From Thermoplasmata archaeon (lineage in GTDB: Archaea; Thermoplasmatota; Thermoplasmata; Lutacidiplasmatales; UBA184): a stretch of 54,613 nt of DNA. Below the pieces are notes generated by a model that was not told the DNA's origin, did not search any database, and saw only the letters and a list, made by a program, of their open reading frames with translations. The position numbers and the translations under genes were made by a program. The stretch lies in NCBI GenBank assembly GCA_022750455.1, contig JAKIVR010000010.1, positions 1 to 54,613 on the forward strand, read 5' to 3'. Numbering within the stretch: position 1 is the stretch's first letter; every line of letters begins with the position of its first letter. This document shows positions 31,359 to 42,700 of the stretch, piece after piece.

Positions 31359-32990
31359 GTGGGGGCCGACGAGCTGTTCGGGGAGCTGGAGCAGGCGATC
31401 GTCGATCACGTCTTCCGGATCGCTCCGGGGTACGGGATGGCGCTCGGACTCCACCAGTACGACGGTCGGCTGCCCGACCTCCGCCCTGAGTCGACGGACG
31501 CATGGACCGCCGAGGCCGACCGGCTCCTGGTGCAGCTCCGCTCGATCCCCGACGATCACCTCTCTCCGCCCCGGCGGCACGACCGCCTGCTGTTGCAACT
31601 GCTCCTCGAGAGCATCATCTTCGATTTCCGGGAGGTCGGCGAGCTCGAACGAAATCCGATGGCGTACGTCGGCGTCGCCTCGCTCACGGCGTACACCGCC
31701 CGCGAGTACGCGCCGGCGAAGTTCCGCGCCGAGGGGATGGTGCGGGTCCTCCAGGCGATCCCCGCGTTCCTGATGGCGGGCCGACGGCGGCTCCGTCCGG
31801 TCCTGCCGCGCCCGTTCGTCGAGCTCGCTCTCACCATCGCCTCCGGCATCCCGTCCGATTTTGCCGAGGGGGAGACGTTGGCGATCGAAGCGGGGGAGCC
31901 GCTCCTCTCCCAGTTCCGGGAGGCCCGGGCCGAGGCGGAGACGGCGGTCGCTGCGTTCGCCCAGGCGCTGAAGGTCGAGTACCTGCCGCAGTCCACGGCC
32001 AAGTTCGCCCTCGGGCCGGAGAAGTACCGACGCCTGTTGTGGGTGCGGGAAGGCCTGACCGCTCCGGCCGAGGAGATCCTCCGGCGGGGGAGGGCCGACC
32101 TCGATCGCAACCAACGACGCCTGGCGGAGATCGCGGCCCAGATGGATCCGCCGGTCTCGGTCGAGCAGCTCCTCGAGGTCCTGCAACGGGACCATCCGAC
32201 CGCCGAGGGACTCCTGCCCGCGGCCCGGGCGGACGTGGAGCTCGCGAAGCAGTTCGTGATCTCCGCCGACCTTGCCACGGTCCCGGCGAACGCCCAGTGC
32301 CGGGTGAAGGAGACGCCGCCCCCCGGTCGGGCTCTCTCGACGGCGAGCATGGACTCGCCCGGCCCGTTCGAGCAGAGCACGGACGAGGGGATCTACTACG
32401 TCACGCTCGTCGACCCCGCGTGGCCGCCCGACCAGCAGGAGCAGTGGTTGCGGAACATGAACCGGAACATGCTCCGCAACACGGCGATCCACGAGGTCTA
32501 CCCCGGCCATTATCTCCAGTTCCTCCACGCGCGCGCGGCGTCGAGCACCCTCGCTCGGAAGGTCTTCTTCTCCAGCGCCTTCTGCGAAGGCTGGGCGCAC
32601 TATGCCGAACAGCTGGCGATCGAGGCGAAGTACCAGGACGCCTCGACGGCTGCCGAGGCGACCCAGCTGCACGATGCGCTGCTCCGCGACGTGCGGCTCG
32701 TGGTCTCGGTCGGTCTGCACACCCAAGGGATGACGCTCGCCCAGGCCGCGGAGATGTTCGAGAAGGAGGCGCACTTGGGCGCCATGCCGGCGCAGCGGGA
32801 GGCGATCCGGGGCACGTTCAATCCCGAGTACTTCGGCTACACCCTCGGCAAGCTCGAGATCCTCGAGGCCCGGGAGAAGTACCTCGCCACGACCTTCGGG
32901 GGGTCCCGCCGGGCGTTCCACGACCGGCTCCTCTCGTTCGGCGCCCCCCCGGTGGGACTGATCGGTGGACTCCTCGGTAGCTCGACGTAG
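31359..32990 (+). CDS. DUF885-family metallopeptidase-like protein
   Basis: About 543 residues from GTG 31359 (a TTG at 31305 would add 18). It is an all-helical protein of the DUF885 family, related to gluzincin peptidases: the zinc-site motif NTAIHEVYPGHYLQFLHAR (HExxxGH type, about residue 378) and the downstream FCEGWAHYAEQLAIEA supply metal ligands. Other family cues are NPMAYVG, LNRNQRR-like helices and the C-terminal GTFNPEYFGYTLGKLEI. No signal peptide, so it is likely a cytoplasmic peptidase. Substrate unknown. Confidence 0.85.
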   Translation: MGADELFGELEQAIVDHVFRIAPGYGMALGLHQYDGRLPDLRPESTDAWTAEADRLLVQLRSIPDDHLSPPRRHDRLLLQLLLESIIFDFREVGELERNPMAYVGVASLTAYTAREYAPAKFRAEGMVRVLQAIPAFLMAGRRRLRPVLPRPFVELALTIASGIPSDFAEGETLAIEAGEPLLSQFREARAEAETAVAAFAQALKVEYLPQSTAKFALGPEKYRRLLWVREGLTAPAEEILRRGRADLDRNQRRLAEIAAQMDPPVSVEQLLEVLQRDHPTAEGLLPAARADVELAKQFVISADLATVPANAQCRVKETPPPGRALSTASMDSPGPFEQSTDEGIYYVTLVDPAWPPDQQEQWLRNMNRNMLRNTAIHEVYPGHYLQFLHARAASSTLARKVFFSSAFCEGWAHYAEQLAIEAKYQDASTAAEATQLHDALLRDVRLVVSVGLHTQGMTLAQAAEMFEKEAHLGAMPAQREAIRGTFNPEYFGYTLGKLEILEAREKYLATTFGGSRRAFHDRLLSFGAPPVGLIGGLLGSST

Positions 32991-33066
32991 GCCCCGCGCG
33001 CCAGGGGGGCGGTCGGCGCGGAATTTCGGCACCAAGCGCTAAGAGGAAATCGACCCTTTCCACCCC

Positions 33067-33657
33067 ATGAGCGAGATTTCCGGAGCCCCTCACGCCGCTC
33101 CCGAGGCAAGGAAGCGGACCGATCTGAGCCTGGAGCTCCTGCGGCAGCACACGTTGCTGCAGCTCCTGACCGCCCGGATGAACGAGACCGCCGAGGCGCT
33201 CGACCAAGCGATCCCGATCCCGTTGCAGCACGTGCAGCGCGGGCTGGCGGTGCACCGGGACTACCTGATCGATTCCCACCACCGGCTGGAGGCGCTCGTC
33301 GCCGACGCCCTCGCCTCGTCGACCGGCGCCGAGGTGCGAACGCTGCTCGCGGAGTGCGCGACGAGCCACCCCCTCGCCGAGAAGTTCCAGAAGGAGGTGC
33401 GGGCCCTCGTCGACTTGGAACCGTCGCTGAGCCCGTCGACCCGCACCCGGGCCGCCGCCCTGTTCCGAGCCGAGGCGAAGCGGATCGAGACGCACCACGG
33501 CCGGGAGGACGAGGTCTACGCCGGCCTCAACCGGTACCTCCCAGAGGACGTTCGGACACGGATCCTGACGGGTGCCCGCGCCTTCGATCCAGACCGGATC
33601 GCGGCGGAGATCGAGCTGGTCGCCTGGGCCTCCTCTGTTCACCCGTCTTCGGGCTGA
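33067..33657 (+). CDS. Hemerythrin/HHE-like helical protein
   Basis: A 196-residue, all-helical soluble protein. Spaced His/Glu residues (VHRDYLIDSHHRLEALV, then SHPLAEKFQKE, then KRIETHHGREDEVYAGLNRYL) fit the metal-ligand pattern of an HHE four-helix bundle, which binds a di-iron centre for oxygen, NO or redox sensing. The pattern is suggestive rather than exact, so it could be another helical family. The 3' end overlaps nothing; the ligase gene follows 49 bases later. Confidence 0.55.
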   Translation: MSEISGAPHAAPEARKRTDLSLELLRQHTLLQLLTARMNETAEALDQAIPIPLQHVQRGLAVHRDYLIDSHHRLEALVADALASSTGAEVRTLLAECATSHPLAEKFQKEVRALVDLEPSLSPSTRTRAAALFRAEAKRIETHHGREDEVYAGLNRYLPEDVRTRILTGARAFDPDRIAAEIELVAWASSVHPSSG

Positions 33658-33706
33658 ACAGCTCTCCCGGAGTCGGAGAAGGTCGGGCTCGCCCACCCAA
33701 GGGCTC

Positions 33707-35377
33707 TTGGCCGAGCTGTCGATTGCTGCCCGGAGGGGAAAGAGCGTGCGACCGATCGCGGAGGTCGCTGCCGACTTGGATTTCACCCCGGCCGATCTAG
33801 TTCCTGCCGGGCGCGGGGTACTGCGGATTCCCGTATCCTTGGTGCGCTCCCGGGCGATCGGCGCCTCGAAGGGGCGTCTGATCCTCGTCACGGGCATGAC
33901 CCCAACCGAGCATGGGGAGGGAAAGACGGTCACGTCGATAGCTCTCGCGATGGCGCTCCGCCGCCGCGGACATCGATCCGTCGTCTGTCTCCGTCAGCCG
34001 TCGCTCGGGCCCGTCTTCGGGGCGAAGGGGGGCGCGTCGGGAGGCGGGCGCTCCACCGTGGAGCCCCGCCGGGACATCGATCTCGGGTTCACGGGCGACC
34101 TAGACGCGATCACGAACGCGCAGAACCTGTTGGTGACCTGGGTCGAGGACCATCTCTTCCATGGCAACCGGCTCGGCGTGGATTCGGCGCAGGCCGTGCT
34201 TCCCCGAGCTTCCCCGCTCGAGGACCGATCGTTGCGGGATATCCAATCCGGTCTGTCCGTCAGGGCGCCCGGGTTCCCTCGCCCCGGCCAGTTCGTCATC
34301 ACGCCCGCGTGCGAGATGGCAGCGATCCACGGGCTCGCGAGCAGCTACGCGGACCTGAACGCGCGGATCGAACGGATGGTCGTGGCGAGGACGGCCGACG
34401 GGACACCGATCCGCGCCTCGGAGATCGAATCGACCGCGAGCGTCGCGACCCTGCTCGCCAGAGCCATGATGCCCAACCTCGTGCAGACCGTCGAAGGGAC
34501 CCCGGCCCTGGTCCATGGGGTCCCGTACGCGAACGTGGCCCACGGGACCTGCAGCCGGCTGGCGATCGAGGCGGGGCTCGCCTCATCGGAATACTGCGTG
34601 GTGGAGGCCGGGTTCTCGACCGAGCTCGGGGCCGAGAAGTTCGTCGACATCGTCGGACCCCAGACGGGGCTCCACGCCGATGCCGCGGTGATCGTCGTGA
34701 CGGTCCGCGCGCTCCGCTGGCACGGGACGGCCGCATCGGGGGATACCTCGGGGGAGAGCGGAGCGCTCGAACGCGGGCTGCCGAACCTCGAGAAGCATGT
34801 GGAGAACCTCCGAAAGATGGGCCTCGCCCCGGTCGTCGCGCTCAACCGATTCCCGGACGACTCCGCGGAGGAGATCGAACGGGTACGACTTTTCTGCGAC
34901 GAGCAGCATCTCCTCTGGGCTCCGGTGACCGCATTTGCCGACGGGGGAGAGGGGGCAGAGGCTCTGGCGGACCGGGTGGTGGAATCCGCCGCGCAGGGCC
35001 AGTTCAGCCACTCGCTGTACGGCAGCCGTGCCTCGGCGGAGGAGATCCTGCGTACGGTCGTGGTCAATGTGTACGGCGGACGGGATTACGAGCTGACCGA
35101 GGAGGCGCAAATCGACCTCGCGAGGATCCGCCGAGAGGGTCCGACCGACGGGCCGATCTGCATCGCCAAGACTCCGCTCTCTCTTTCGGCGGACTCGAAG
35201 CTCCGCGGTCGACCTCGCGGCTTTACCGTGTCCGTGCGGCGACTCACCCGCTGGTCGGGAGCGGGGTTCACCGTGGCGATCGCGGGATCGATCATGGTCA
35301 TGCCGGGGCTGCCCGTAAGGCCATCGGCCGGGGCGATTTACCTCACAGATGATGGGACCGTTCTCGGTCTCGGGTAG
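33707..35377 (+). CDS. fhs: Formate-tetrahydrofolate ligase (divergent)
   Basis: A 556-residue enzyme that makes 10-formyl-tetrahydrofolate from formate, THF and ATP. Diagnostics: VRPIAEVAADLDFTPADL at the N-terminus, P-loop GMTPTEHGEGKTVTSIALAMAL, RQPSLGPVFGAKGGASGGG, DLGFTGDLDAITNAQNLL, then GTCSRLAIEAGL, VVVNVYGGRDYEL and PICIAKTPLSLSAD. Several normally strict positions differ (Gln for Glu in QPSLGP, DLGFTGD in place of NLHxTGD), so activity or cofactor preference may have shifted. Start TTG 33707 matches the family N-terminus; no ATG is available there. Confidence 0.87.
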   Translation: MAELSIAARRGKSVRPIAEVAADLDFTPADLVPAGRGVLRIPVSLVRSRAIGASKGRLILVTGMTPTEHGEGKTVTSIALAMALRRRGHRSVVCLRQPSLGPVFGAKGGASGGGRSTVEPRRDIDLGFTGDLDAITNAQNLLVTWVEDHLFHGNRLGVDSAQAVLPRASPLEDRSLRDIQSGLSVRAPGFPRPGQFVITPACEMAAIHGLASSYADLNARIERMVVARTADGTPIRASEIESTASVATLLARAMMPNLVQTVEGTPALVHGVPYANVAHGTCSRLAIEAGLASSEYCVVEAGFSTELGAEKFVDIVGPQTGLHADAAVIVVTVRALRWHGTAASGDTSGESGALERGLPNLEKHVENLRKMGLAPVVALNRFPDDSAEEIERVRLFCDEQHLLWAPVTAFADGGEGAEALADRVVESAAQGQFSHSLYGSRASAEEILRTVVVNVYGGRDYELTEEAQIDLARIRREGPTDGPICIAKTPLSLSADSKLRGRPRGFTVSVRRLTRWSGAGFTVAIAGSIMVMPGLPVRPSAGAIYLTDDGTVLGLG

Positions 35378-35523
35378 GGCGCGGGCGCTCACCAATCAGA
35401 GCGTCGGTCGAGCTAGGCCTTAGAACGTATTTCGCCGGAGGTCCGCATCCTCCTCGGCCAGGGGAGCTCTTCCGCAGTTTCTTATGAATCCCCTGGCTGC
35501 CCACCCCCGGAGGGGACCGGATA

Positions 35524-36612
35524 GTGGGTCACGTGGCGACCGGCTCCGGAGTCTCCGATACCCTCCCGGCGGACACTGATTCCTTCCTGATTCGCTACAT
35601 CCGGTCGAACCCCGGAGTTCGGTTCGGTTCGCTCTCCCGAGCCACCCAGCTTGCGTGCAACGTCTCCCGGGCCACGGCGACCCGCCACATCGCCCGTCTC
35701 GTTCGGTTCGGCGAAGTGACGCTTCTCCCCGACCGCACCTATGTTGCCGGGGGTTCCACCACGCCGCCTTCAAGGGCGGTCATGGAGATCCACTGGACCG
35801 ACGATGCGATCGTCATCCGAGCCGATGGGTCCTCGCGGGACTTCGTTCGGCGGGAATTCCGAGTGGTCTCAGGACAGCTCGACCACGTCCTCATCAACCA
35901 CCCCGGGCCCGTGCGCCAGTTCGTCTATTGGTCCACAACGGCCGGCCGGATATCGTGGATTCCCGCGTCGCGCTCTCCCAGTCGGCAGGGAAAGCATCTG
36001 TACCGTTTTGCCGCCCCGCTCACCGCCCGTACGACCACGTGGCAACGCATGAGTTGGACCACGGAGTTCCCGAGGGTGTACCGCATGGCTGCCACCCCGA
36101 AGGCTGGGTCAGCGGGCGGAAGGGCGGAGGGGGAGTCCTCCTGCGAGTCCGAGGCCCTCGAGTTCGATACGGAAGCTCGACGGTTCGAACACCGATTCGG
36201 CCCGGATGCGCACCTGCGGTTGCAGATCGTGCTCCCGGAGGGCTATCCAATCGGACCAGCTCGGTGCCGAGTCCGTTTCCGGACCGAGCCGAACCGGTTC
36301 GATGTGGTGGAAGAGAGGCGATTGTCCAAGCTGGCGGGAGACCAGTCGCGCTTGGACGGCATGCGCCGATTCGGGAACACCCTGAGCCTCTCCGTGCCCC
36401 AACCCTTGCTCGATCGGGCGTATGAGATCGAATGGACTCTGCCCACGAGCGCGCAGCGCGCGCGATGGCTCCATGCCCAACGCCAACGGTTGGACTCGCT
36501 ACTGGCACAATCGGCTCCCCGCCGCACCGATCGGAGCCGGCGGAGGAACCTCCCCACACGAGCCCCCCCTCCCCGTGGGGCGCAGGCCGAGCCCCCCCGA
36601 CGCGGTCCCTGA
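35524..36612 (+). CDS. Winged-helix protein with beta-rich C-terminal domain
   Basis: A 362-residue protein from GTG 35524. Residues about 20-72 form a winged helix (FLIRYIRSNPGVRFGSLSRA, NVSRATATRHIARLVRFGEV, LLPDRTYVAG), typical of archaeal MarR/ArsR-like regulators. Residues about 85-315 are beta-rich with two similar halves, each ending in strands of paired aromatic and charged residues; no family recognised. The last 40 residues are Arg/Pro-rich. It may regulate the giant surface gene just downstream, from which it is separated by 162 bases. Confidence 0.7.
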   Translation: MGHVATGSGVSDTLPADTDSFLIRYIRSNPGVRFGSLSRATQLACNVSRATATRHIARLVRFGEVTLLPDRTYVAGGSTTPPSRAVMEIHWTDDAIVIRADGSSRDFVRREFRVVSGQLDHVLINHPGPVRQFVYWSTTAGRISWIPASRSPSRQGKHLYRFAAPLTARTTTWQRMSWTTEFPRVYRMAATPKAGSAGGRAEGESSCESEALEFDTEARRFEHRFGPDAHLRLQIVLPEGYPIGPARCRVRFRTEPNRFDVVEERRLSKLAGDQSRLDGMRRFGNTLSLSVPQPLLDRAYEIEWTLPTSAQRARWLHAQRQRLDSLLAQSAPRRTDRSRRRNLPTRAPPPRGAQAEPPRRGP

Positions 36613-36774
36613 GCCAGGTTTTGAGCCAGGCTCAACTGCCAAGTCTTGAAAAATAGGGACCCGGTTGCCCCGGGGACGGACGGCCCGGCAAGTCACTGAA
36701 GGTGGATCACGAAGCGGACTGAGCGTGAGCAGATTCCCGGGTGGGCTGGAGCAGCGGCGCGCTCCGTCCCGGCC

Positions 36775-39700
36775 ATGGGACGGAACCGCCCCCGGTGGGG
36801 GGGCGGTCGGGAACGCGACGAGCCCCGGCTGGCTCCGCCGAGCCGGCCGCGTCGGGTCCCACCGTCGGAGAACGTTCTCCGGGTACTGATCGTGCTGGGG
36901 ATCGGGGTAACCGGGATGGTCTTCGGAGGAGGCCTCTTCTCCCCCGCCCAGTTGGTCGCACCCGGGACGCATCTGCCTCTGTCGGGAGCCGGCCCCAGAG
37001 AGGCCGCCGAGTTGCCGGTCCACCCACCGAACCCTGGAACTTCTTCCGAGCTATTCTTCCAGAACAACTCCACTGTGGCCAACGCCACCTTCAATTCGAC
37101 CAACGAAGTCTGCGATTACGCGTACCAGGGATCCTGTTCCAAGTACATCGAGGAATCGACCTCCCCGAACCTCCTCTCCCTCCCCGATGGCGATGTGGGC
37201 ATGACCTACGACGTGATCGTCAACACCTCGCAGATCATCTGCAACTACTCGATCAATGAGAGCGTTTCGCACGTGGCGTTCGCCAGCTCCCCCGATGGGG
37301 GGACGAATTGGGGACCTCCGGAGTATCTCGGCGACACGAACGCCACCTGTCCGTACAACGAAGAGCTCGAGCCGTCCTTCGCCACCAACCGTTCGGGCTC
37401 GATTCTCGGAGTCTACGTCGGCGCGAACGCGAGCCTCCTGAATTTCGGTAACGCCACGTTCGTGCCATCGCCTCCGTACGCTCCCACGCTCGCTCCCAAT
37501 CCCATCGAGGCGTACACGAACCGGACGTCGGACGCTCTCGTTTTCGTGAACTCCTCGGACAGCGGATCCTCTTTCTCTCCCGGCCGCATCATCGTGTCCG
37601 GAGCCAACATCGCCCGTCCGGCGGTTGCCGCGTTCGGCCGCACCATTTACGTCGTCTACGAGAACATCCACAACGGCACGATCCCCCTCCCGGGCAGCCG
37701 AGCATTGGTGATCCCAGGCGTCGCGCTCGTCGCGACCACCGATTATCCGATCTCAGTGGATCTCGTCATCTCCCGGGATGGCGGCCTCACGTGGAGCACG
37801 CCGACTGTACTTCCGGGAGAGAATGCGAGCGAGAACGACACGAGCATGTCCCCCTCGATCTCGGTGTCGTCCACGGGAGAAGTGGCGGTCGCGTACGTCA
37901 CGAACCGAAGCTGTCTCGCCAACTGCTCGGTCATCCAGTGGTACTCCAGCTTCGGCGATGACGTGGTGGCCGCCACCTCCGCGAACAACGGCTCGTCCTG
38001 GGCCCTCCGCACCATCTTCCGTGCGACCGGCGAGCCTGTGCAGGGGTGGTGCCAGGTCCCCCCTCCCCAATGCTTCCGCGGCTCGTATGTGTACGACGAC
38101 AACCCTGGTGGATTCTACTCCCAGGAGATTGGGCTCACCGCCCTGTTCCAATACGCGCCTCCGACCAGCGTCGCCTGGAACACGACCGGAGCCGACCTAT
38201 TCGTCGCTTGGGGCGGCTCCTCCAACCAAAGCCGGGTCTTCGGGCAACAGTGCGGCCAAGTGTACTTCTATGCCTATCAGGGGCTCTACACCGCGGTCTC
38301 GTCCGATGGCGGTGCCAGCTGGTCGTGGCAGCAGCTCGGGTACACCGGGGGCAGTCCGGGAGGAGGGGGCGTTTGTCTCGGTTCCGGGCTCGACTTCCCG
38401 CTCAACTTCTACAATCTCGGTCTGACCGTATCGAACGGGACCGAGTTCCTGGCCTACCAGACCGGGAACCTATCGAACCCCGGGGGACCTGGGGACGAAG
38501 CCCTGTGCGGATTCTCCGTCTTCGACGGTTATGACCAGTCGACGATCGAGTGGCTCCGACAAAGCCCCGATGGCACGCAGTGGTCCTCACCACTTCCCGT
38601 GGTCATCCAAGACGTGCCCCAGAATCCGACGCAGTTCCTTTTGCCGTATCTTGCCTACAGCTCGGCGATCCTGATCCAGAACGGTACCCCGATTGTCGCC
38701 ACAAGCCTCCCCATGGCCTGCTACGAGATCCCGTCTGTCTTCGGCAACTTCTGCGGCACGGAGTTCCCGCAGTCGGTGACCGACTTCTCCCACCTCGAGG
38801 TGGCCTTCGTCGCCCACCCCCCTACGATCTCGGTGACCGTCGACGAGATCGGGCTTCCGCGCGGTGCGGACTGGTCCGCCGAGATCTCGGGGAATTCGTT
38901 CACCCAAACCACCTCGTCATTCACGGCTCTCGCTCCGAGCGGTACGCCATTCTTCGTGGAACCTGAGGACTCGGTGGAGTGGGCCGGACAGGAGTACTTC
39001 TCCTACCTCTCGGGAGGCGTGTACAACCTCTCGGCCAACGGGAGCCTTACCGTCGGCTACACCACCGTCCAGCCGTTCGACCTCCAGCTCGAGCCTTCGG
39101 TCGATCTCGGCCTTTCTCTCGGGATCTCCGATTCGACCTTCGGGTTTGGGTACTATTCGATATCGAACTGGTACTACAACTTCGGCACTGGGTCCTGGTA
39201 CAGCTTCACGCCTCAAGGCTGCCCGATGCCGTGGTACCTTCCCACCGGGTTCGTCCTGAACGTTACGAATTCGGATGCGGTCGATGCGAACCTGTCGGTT
39301 ACGTCGATCGAGACACCGACCTACTGGGCCGGCTCGAGCAACGTCAGCTACACCGGTGCGGGCGCAAACTACTCTGTGACGATGAACGGCCCCATCAACG
39401 AGACGATGTGGACGCTCCCATTCGGATACTACGGGGTCGGGGTGAGCGCTCCGAACCTCTCCCCCTCGTCCGACTTCTCATTTGATTGGAATGGGGTGCC
39501 GCAGTCGAGTGCCCCCGGTGGCGGCACCCTCACCGTCCCGAACGTGGCGACCGGGGTCGATCAGATCTCGAACATCCGGGGGAGCTCTTCGATGCCGGGG
39601 TGGGTCTACATCGGATCGGCGCCGCACGGTGGGACGGTGGTCGTGCCTCAACAGACCCAGGTCAACCTCACCTTCGCGTTCGTGGACGTAGGAGCGCCGG

Positions 39701-42700
39701 TCGGGGTGGTGACGTTCTACGCGGCGAACCTGACGAATGGGACCGACTGGGCGCTAACGTTGAACGGGACGACCTACAGTTCGACCAACCCGTGGATCAA
39801 TGTGACGACCCACTCCGGGACGTACTCGATCTCGGCGGGAGCGGCCGTCTCGACGAACGGCGCGATCGGGTACGCCGCCCGGGACGTCGGTCCGAAGATC
39901 TCCCTGACGACCGGATCGACGGTCCCGGTCGACTACAGTCCCGCGTTCAAGGTGGCACTGTTCGCTTCGACGGGAGGGAGGGTCGACCCGAACGGGGTGC
40001 AGTGGTATCTGCCGGGCGCAGTGACCCCCCCGCTGGAGGCGATTCCCGATCCCGGGTACGAATTCTTGGGATGGTCGGGGACGGGCCTCGGATCGTACAA
40101 TGGGACCGCTGCCCTTCCGAGCCTGACGGTCGGCGGGCCGATTCTCGAGACGGCGAACTTCGCTCCGCTGCCGACGGACCGGTTCGATCTCAACTTCACC
40201 CAGTTGGGGATCCAGTCGGGGGTCTCATGGCAGGTGGACGTCGGGGGCACCCCGTACTCCGCGACGGGTCCCCAACTCGTGGTACCGGACCTGAACGAGA
40301 GCCCCGCGCAGTACTCGTTCACCGTACCGTCCGTTTACGGGACCGACCCGACGAATGCGACCCGCTACGTCCCGGAGACGTCGTCCGGGGTTGTCGTCGC
40401 GGGAACGAACTACAACAATTCGCTGGTGTTCCAAACGCAGCACTACTTGACCTTGGGATCGGGGTCGACGGGTGCAGCGACCGCCCAGGTCGATTCCGTC
40501 ACGGGGGGGTCGACGTGGTTCACGGTCGGGGCGTCGGTGAGTCTCCTCGCGACGCCGGAACCCGGGTACACCTTCGCCGCGTGGGTCGGCACGGGACCCG
40601 GCAGCTATTCGGGAGCGAACGCCTCGGAGCCAATCGCTCCCTCGGGGTCGATCACCGAGCTGGCAACATTCGTACCGTTGGTCACGGGCGGACCGCCGCC
40701 CACGTACGGCGTGGTGTTCGAGATCGCTCGCCCGGTGGCCACGGGAACGGTGTGGACCGTGAAGATCGGCTCCCAGACGTACGTCTCGACCGGGAACGCG
40801 TTGAACGTGACGGGGTTTTCGACCGGCATCCTGACCGCCACGATCCCTGTCGCCTACGCACCAGACGGTTCGACCCAATACTCTCCGCAGAACGGTTCGG
40901 TCGCGGTGCACGTCACGGCGAGCACGGCACCGATCGAGGTGACGTTCCTTCCCTCCTACTGGGTGGACGTCACTGCGGTCGGCCCCGGGACCGTCTCGAC
41001 AGGTTCGCAATGGGCACCGGCGGGCGAGAGGCTCTCCCTCGGAGCCACGCCCAGTTCAACGGCCACTCTCTTGTCGTGGGCCGGGACTGGTCCGGGGGCG
41101 TATAGTGGCGATGCGATGGCTGCGAATCTGACGGTCGACGGCCCGATCACGGAGGTGGCCACGTTCGCCGCCGCGACCACGGCCGTGAGCCCCGCCACTC
41201 CGTCGTTCCTGACCTCCGATGCCGCGGTCGCGATCCTGGCCGTGTTAGGTTTGGCTCTGGGCGCTACCATCGCGTGGGTCGCTTGGCGGGTCGATAGGCG
41301 CCGGCCCCCGGAGGCAGGCGAGAGTTCGTCGGAATGGGACCCGGAGGCCCCCTCCGTGGAATGGGGCCCGACAGATCCTCCCGTCCATTCGACTGCGGCG
41401 ATGTGCAGAACATCCTCCCCCGGCGTCCCCCGGCACTTCCTACCAAACCCTGCCGTGGGAGCGGCGATGGCCATCGCGGCCCTGATGATCCTGGGAGGTC
41501 TCCCGGGCCTGTCCCTGGCCGAGTCCCCTGGAGTTGGGACACCGAGTGCCCCATCGACCTCCCACACCCACCCGAGCGTCCTCCCGTTCTCTCCGCCCGC
41601 CTCTGCTCCCAGCTCTGGGAACGGGACGTTCTGGCTGAACAGTCCGTTGCCGAACGTGACGGACGATGACGTGTGCATGGGACTGGATTGGGCCACCACC
41701 CCGTACGGACCGCTCTGCGGGGCGACCAACATCACGAACGAACCAAGCCTCAACCTGAGTTCGAACGGCGTGCTGGTCACAGCGTATACCGCCTACACGA
41801 ACTGGACTCCGTGCGAAGCGGAGTACCCGTGGCTCGGGAACTACACGTTCTCCCAGATCGGGATCGCCACCTCCGTCAATGGAGGGGCCTCGTGGTCCTC
41901 CCCGCAGTACTTGGGAAACACCGTCTGTACCAACGCGACGTTGGCGGACGACTACGTCAATGCGTGGCAGCCTTCGGTCACCTCGCTCGCCAACGGGACC
42001 CTAGTGGTGGCCTTCGTCGAGTTCAACCTCTCCCTCCAGACCGGCTGCGGATCCTGCTATCTCGTGTACCCCGACATCTCTGCGAGTGACCGCACGGGCG
42101 ACGCCAACGGCGGCAATGGGCCCAACAACGACTTCAACGCGAGCCAGCTTGTCGTGGCGTTCAGTTACGACAACGGCGTTGCGTGGACTGCGCCGACGCC
42201 GGTCAACACCTCGACCATCGGAGGTAGCTGGTGCCCGACCGGCTGCTTGGCGAGCGCCAACTGGATCCAGCAGCGTCCCTCGCTCACGGCCTCAGGCCAG
42301 ACGATCTATCTGACATGGACGAACATCACCGAGGGTTGGGTCGGATCCTACGCACCGGTTTACTGTACCTTCTTCGGGCCCTACTACTGCGGATCCGGGG
42401 ACTCTGCGGTCCAACTTGCCGTGTCCCCCGACGGCACCGCGGACTTTGGGCCGCCTATCCAACTGCCGGTGGTCGTCGCCCCGAGAGACATCCCGCTGTT
42501 CGACGCGTCCGGGTACCCCTTGACCCCGACACAGTACTACGTGGCCGCCAACCCCTCGACCCTCGTCACGCCGAACGGTACGCTCGTCGTCGCGTACATG
42601 ACCAACCTCTCTTGGAACATGAGCCTCGGCAACCAGCAGGAAGGGACTCGGCAGTGCAGTGTCTCCGACCCACTGTGGGACTTCAGCTCCTGCGGGGGGT

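Noticed and set aside
36600-36660. Repeated gagccagg segments before the giant gene as a structured RNA
   Set aside because: Only a short imperfect direct repeat; no stable long-range pairing was found by eye.
39486-41105. Long alternative-frame ORF inside the giant surface gene
   Set aside because: Low-complexity Arg/Gly/Asp sequence without domains; the overlapping frame has clear repeats and sequons.
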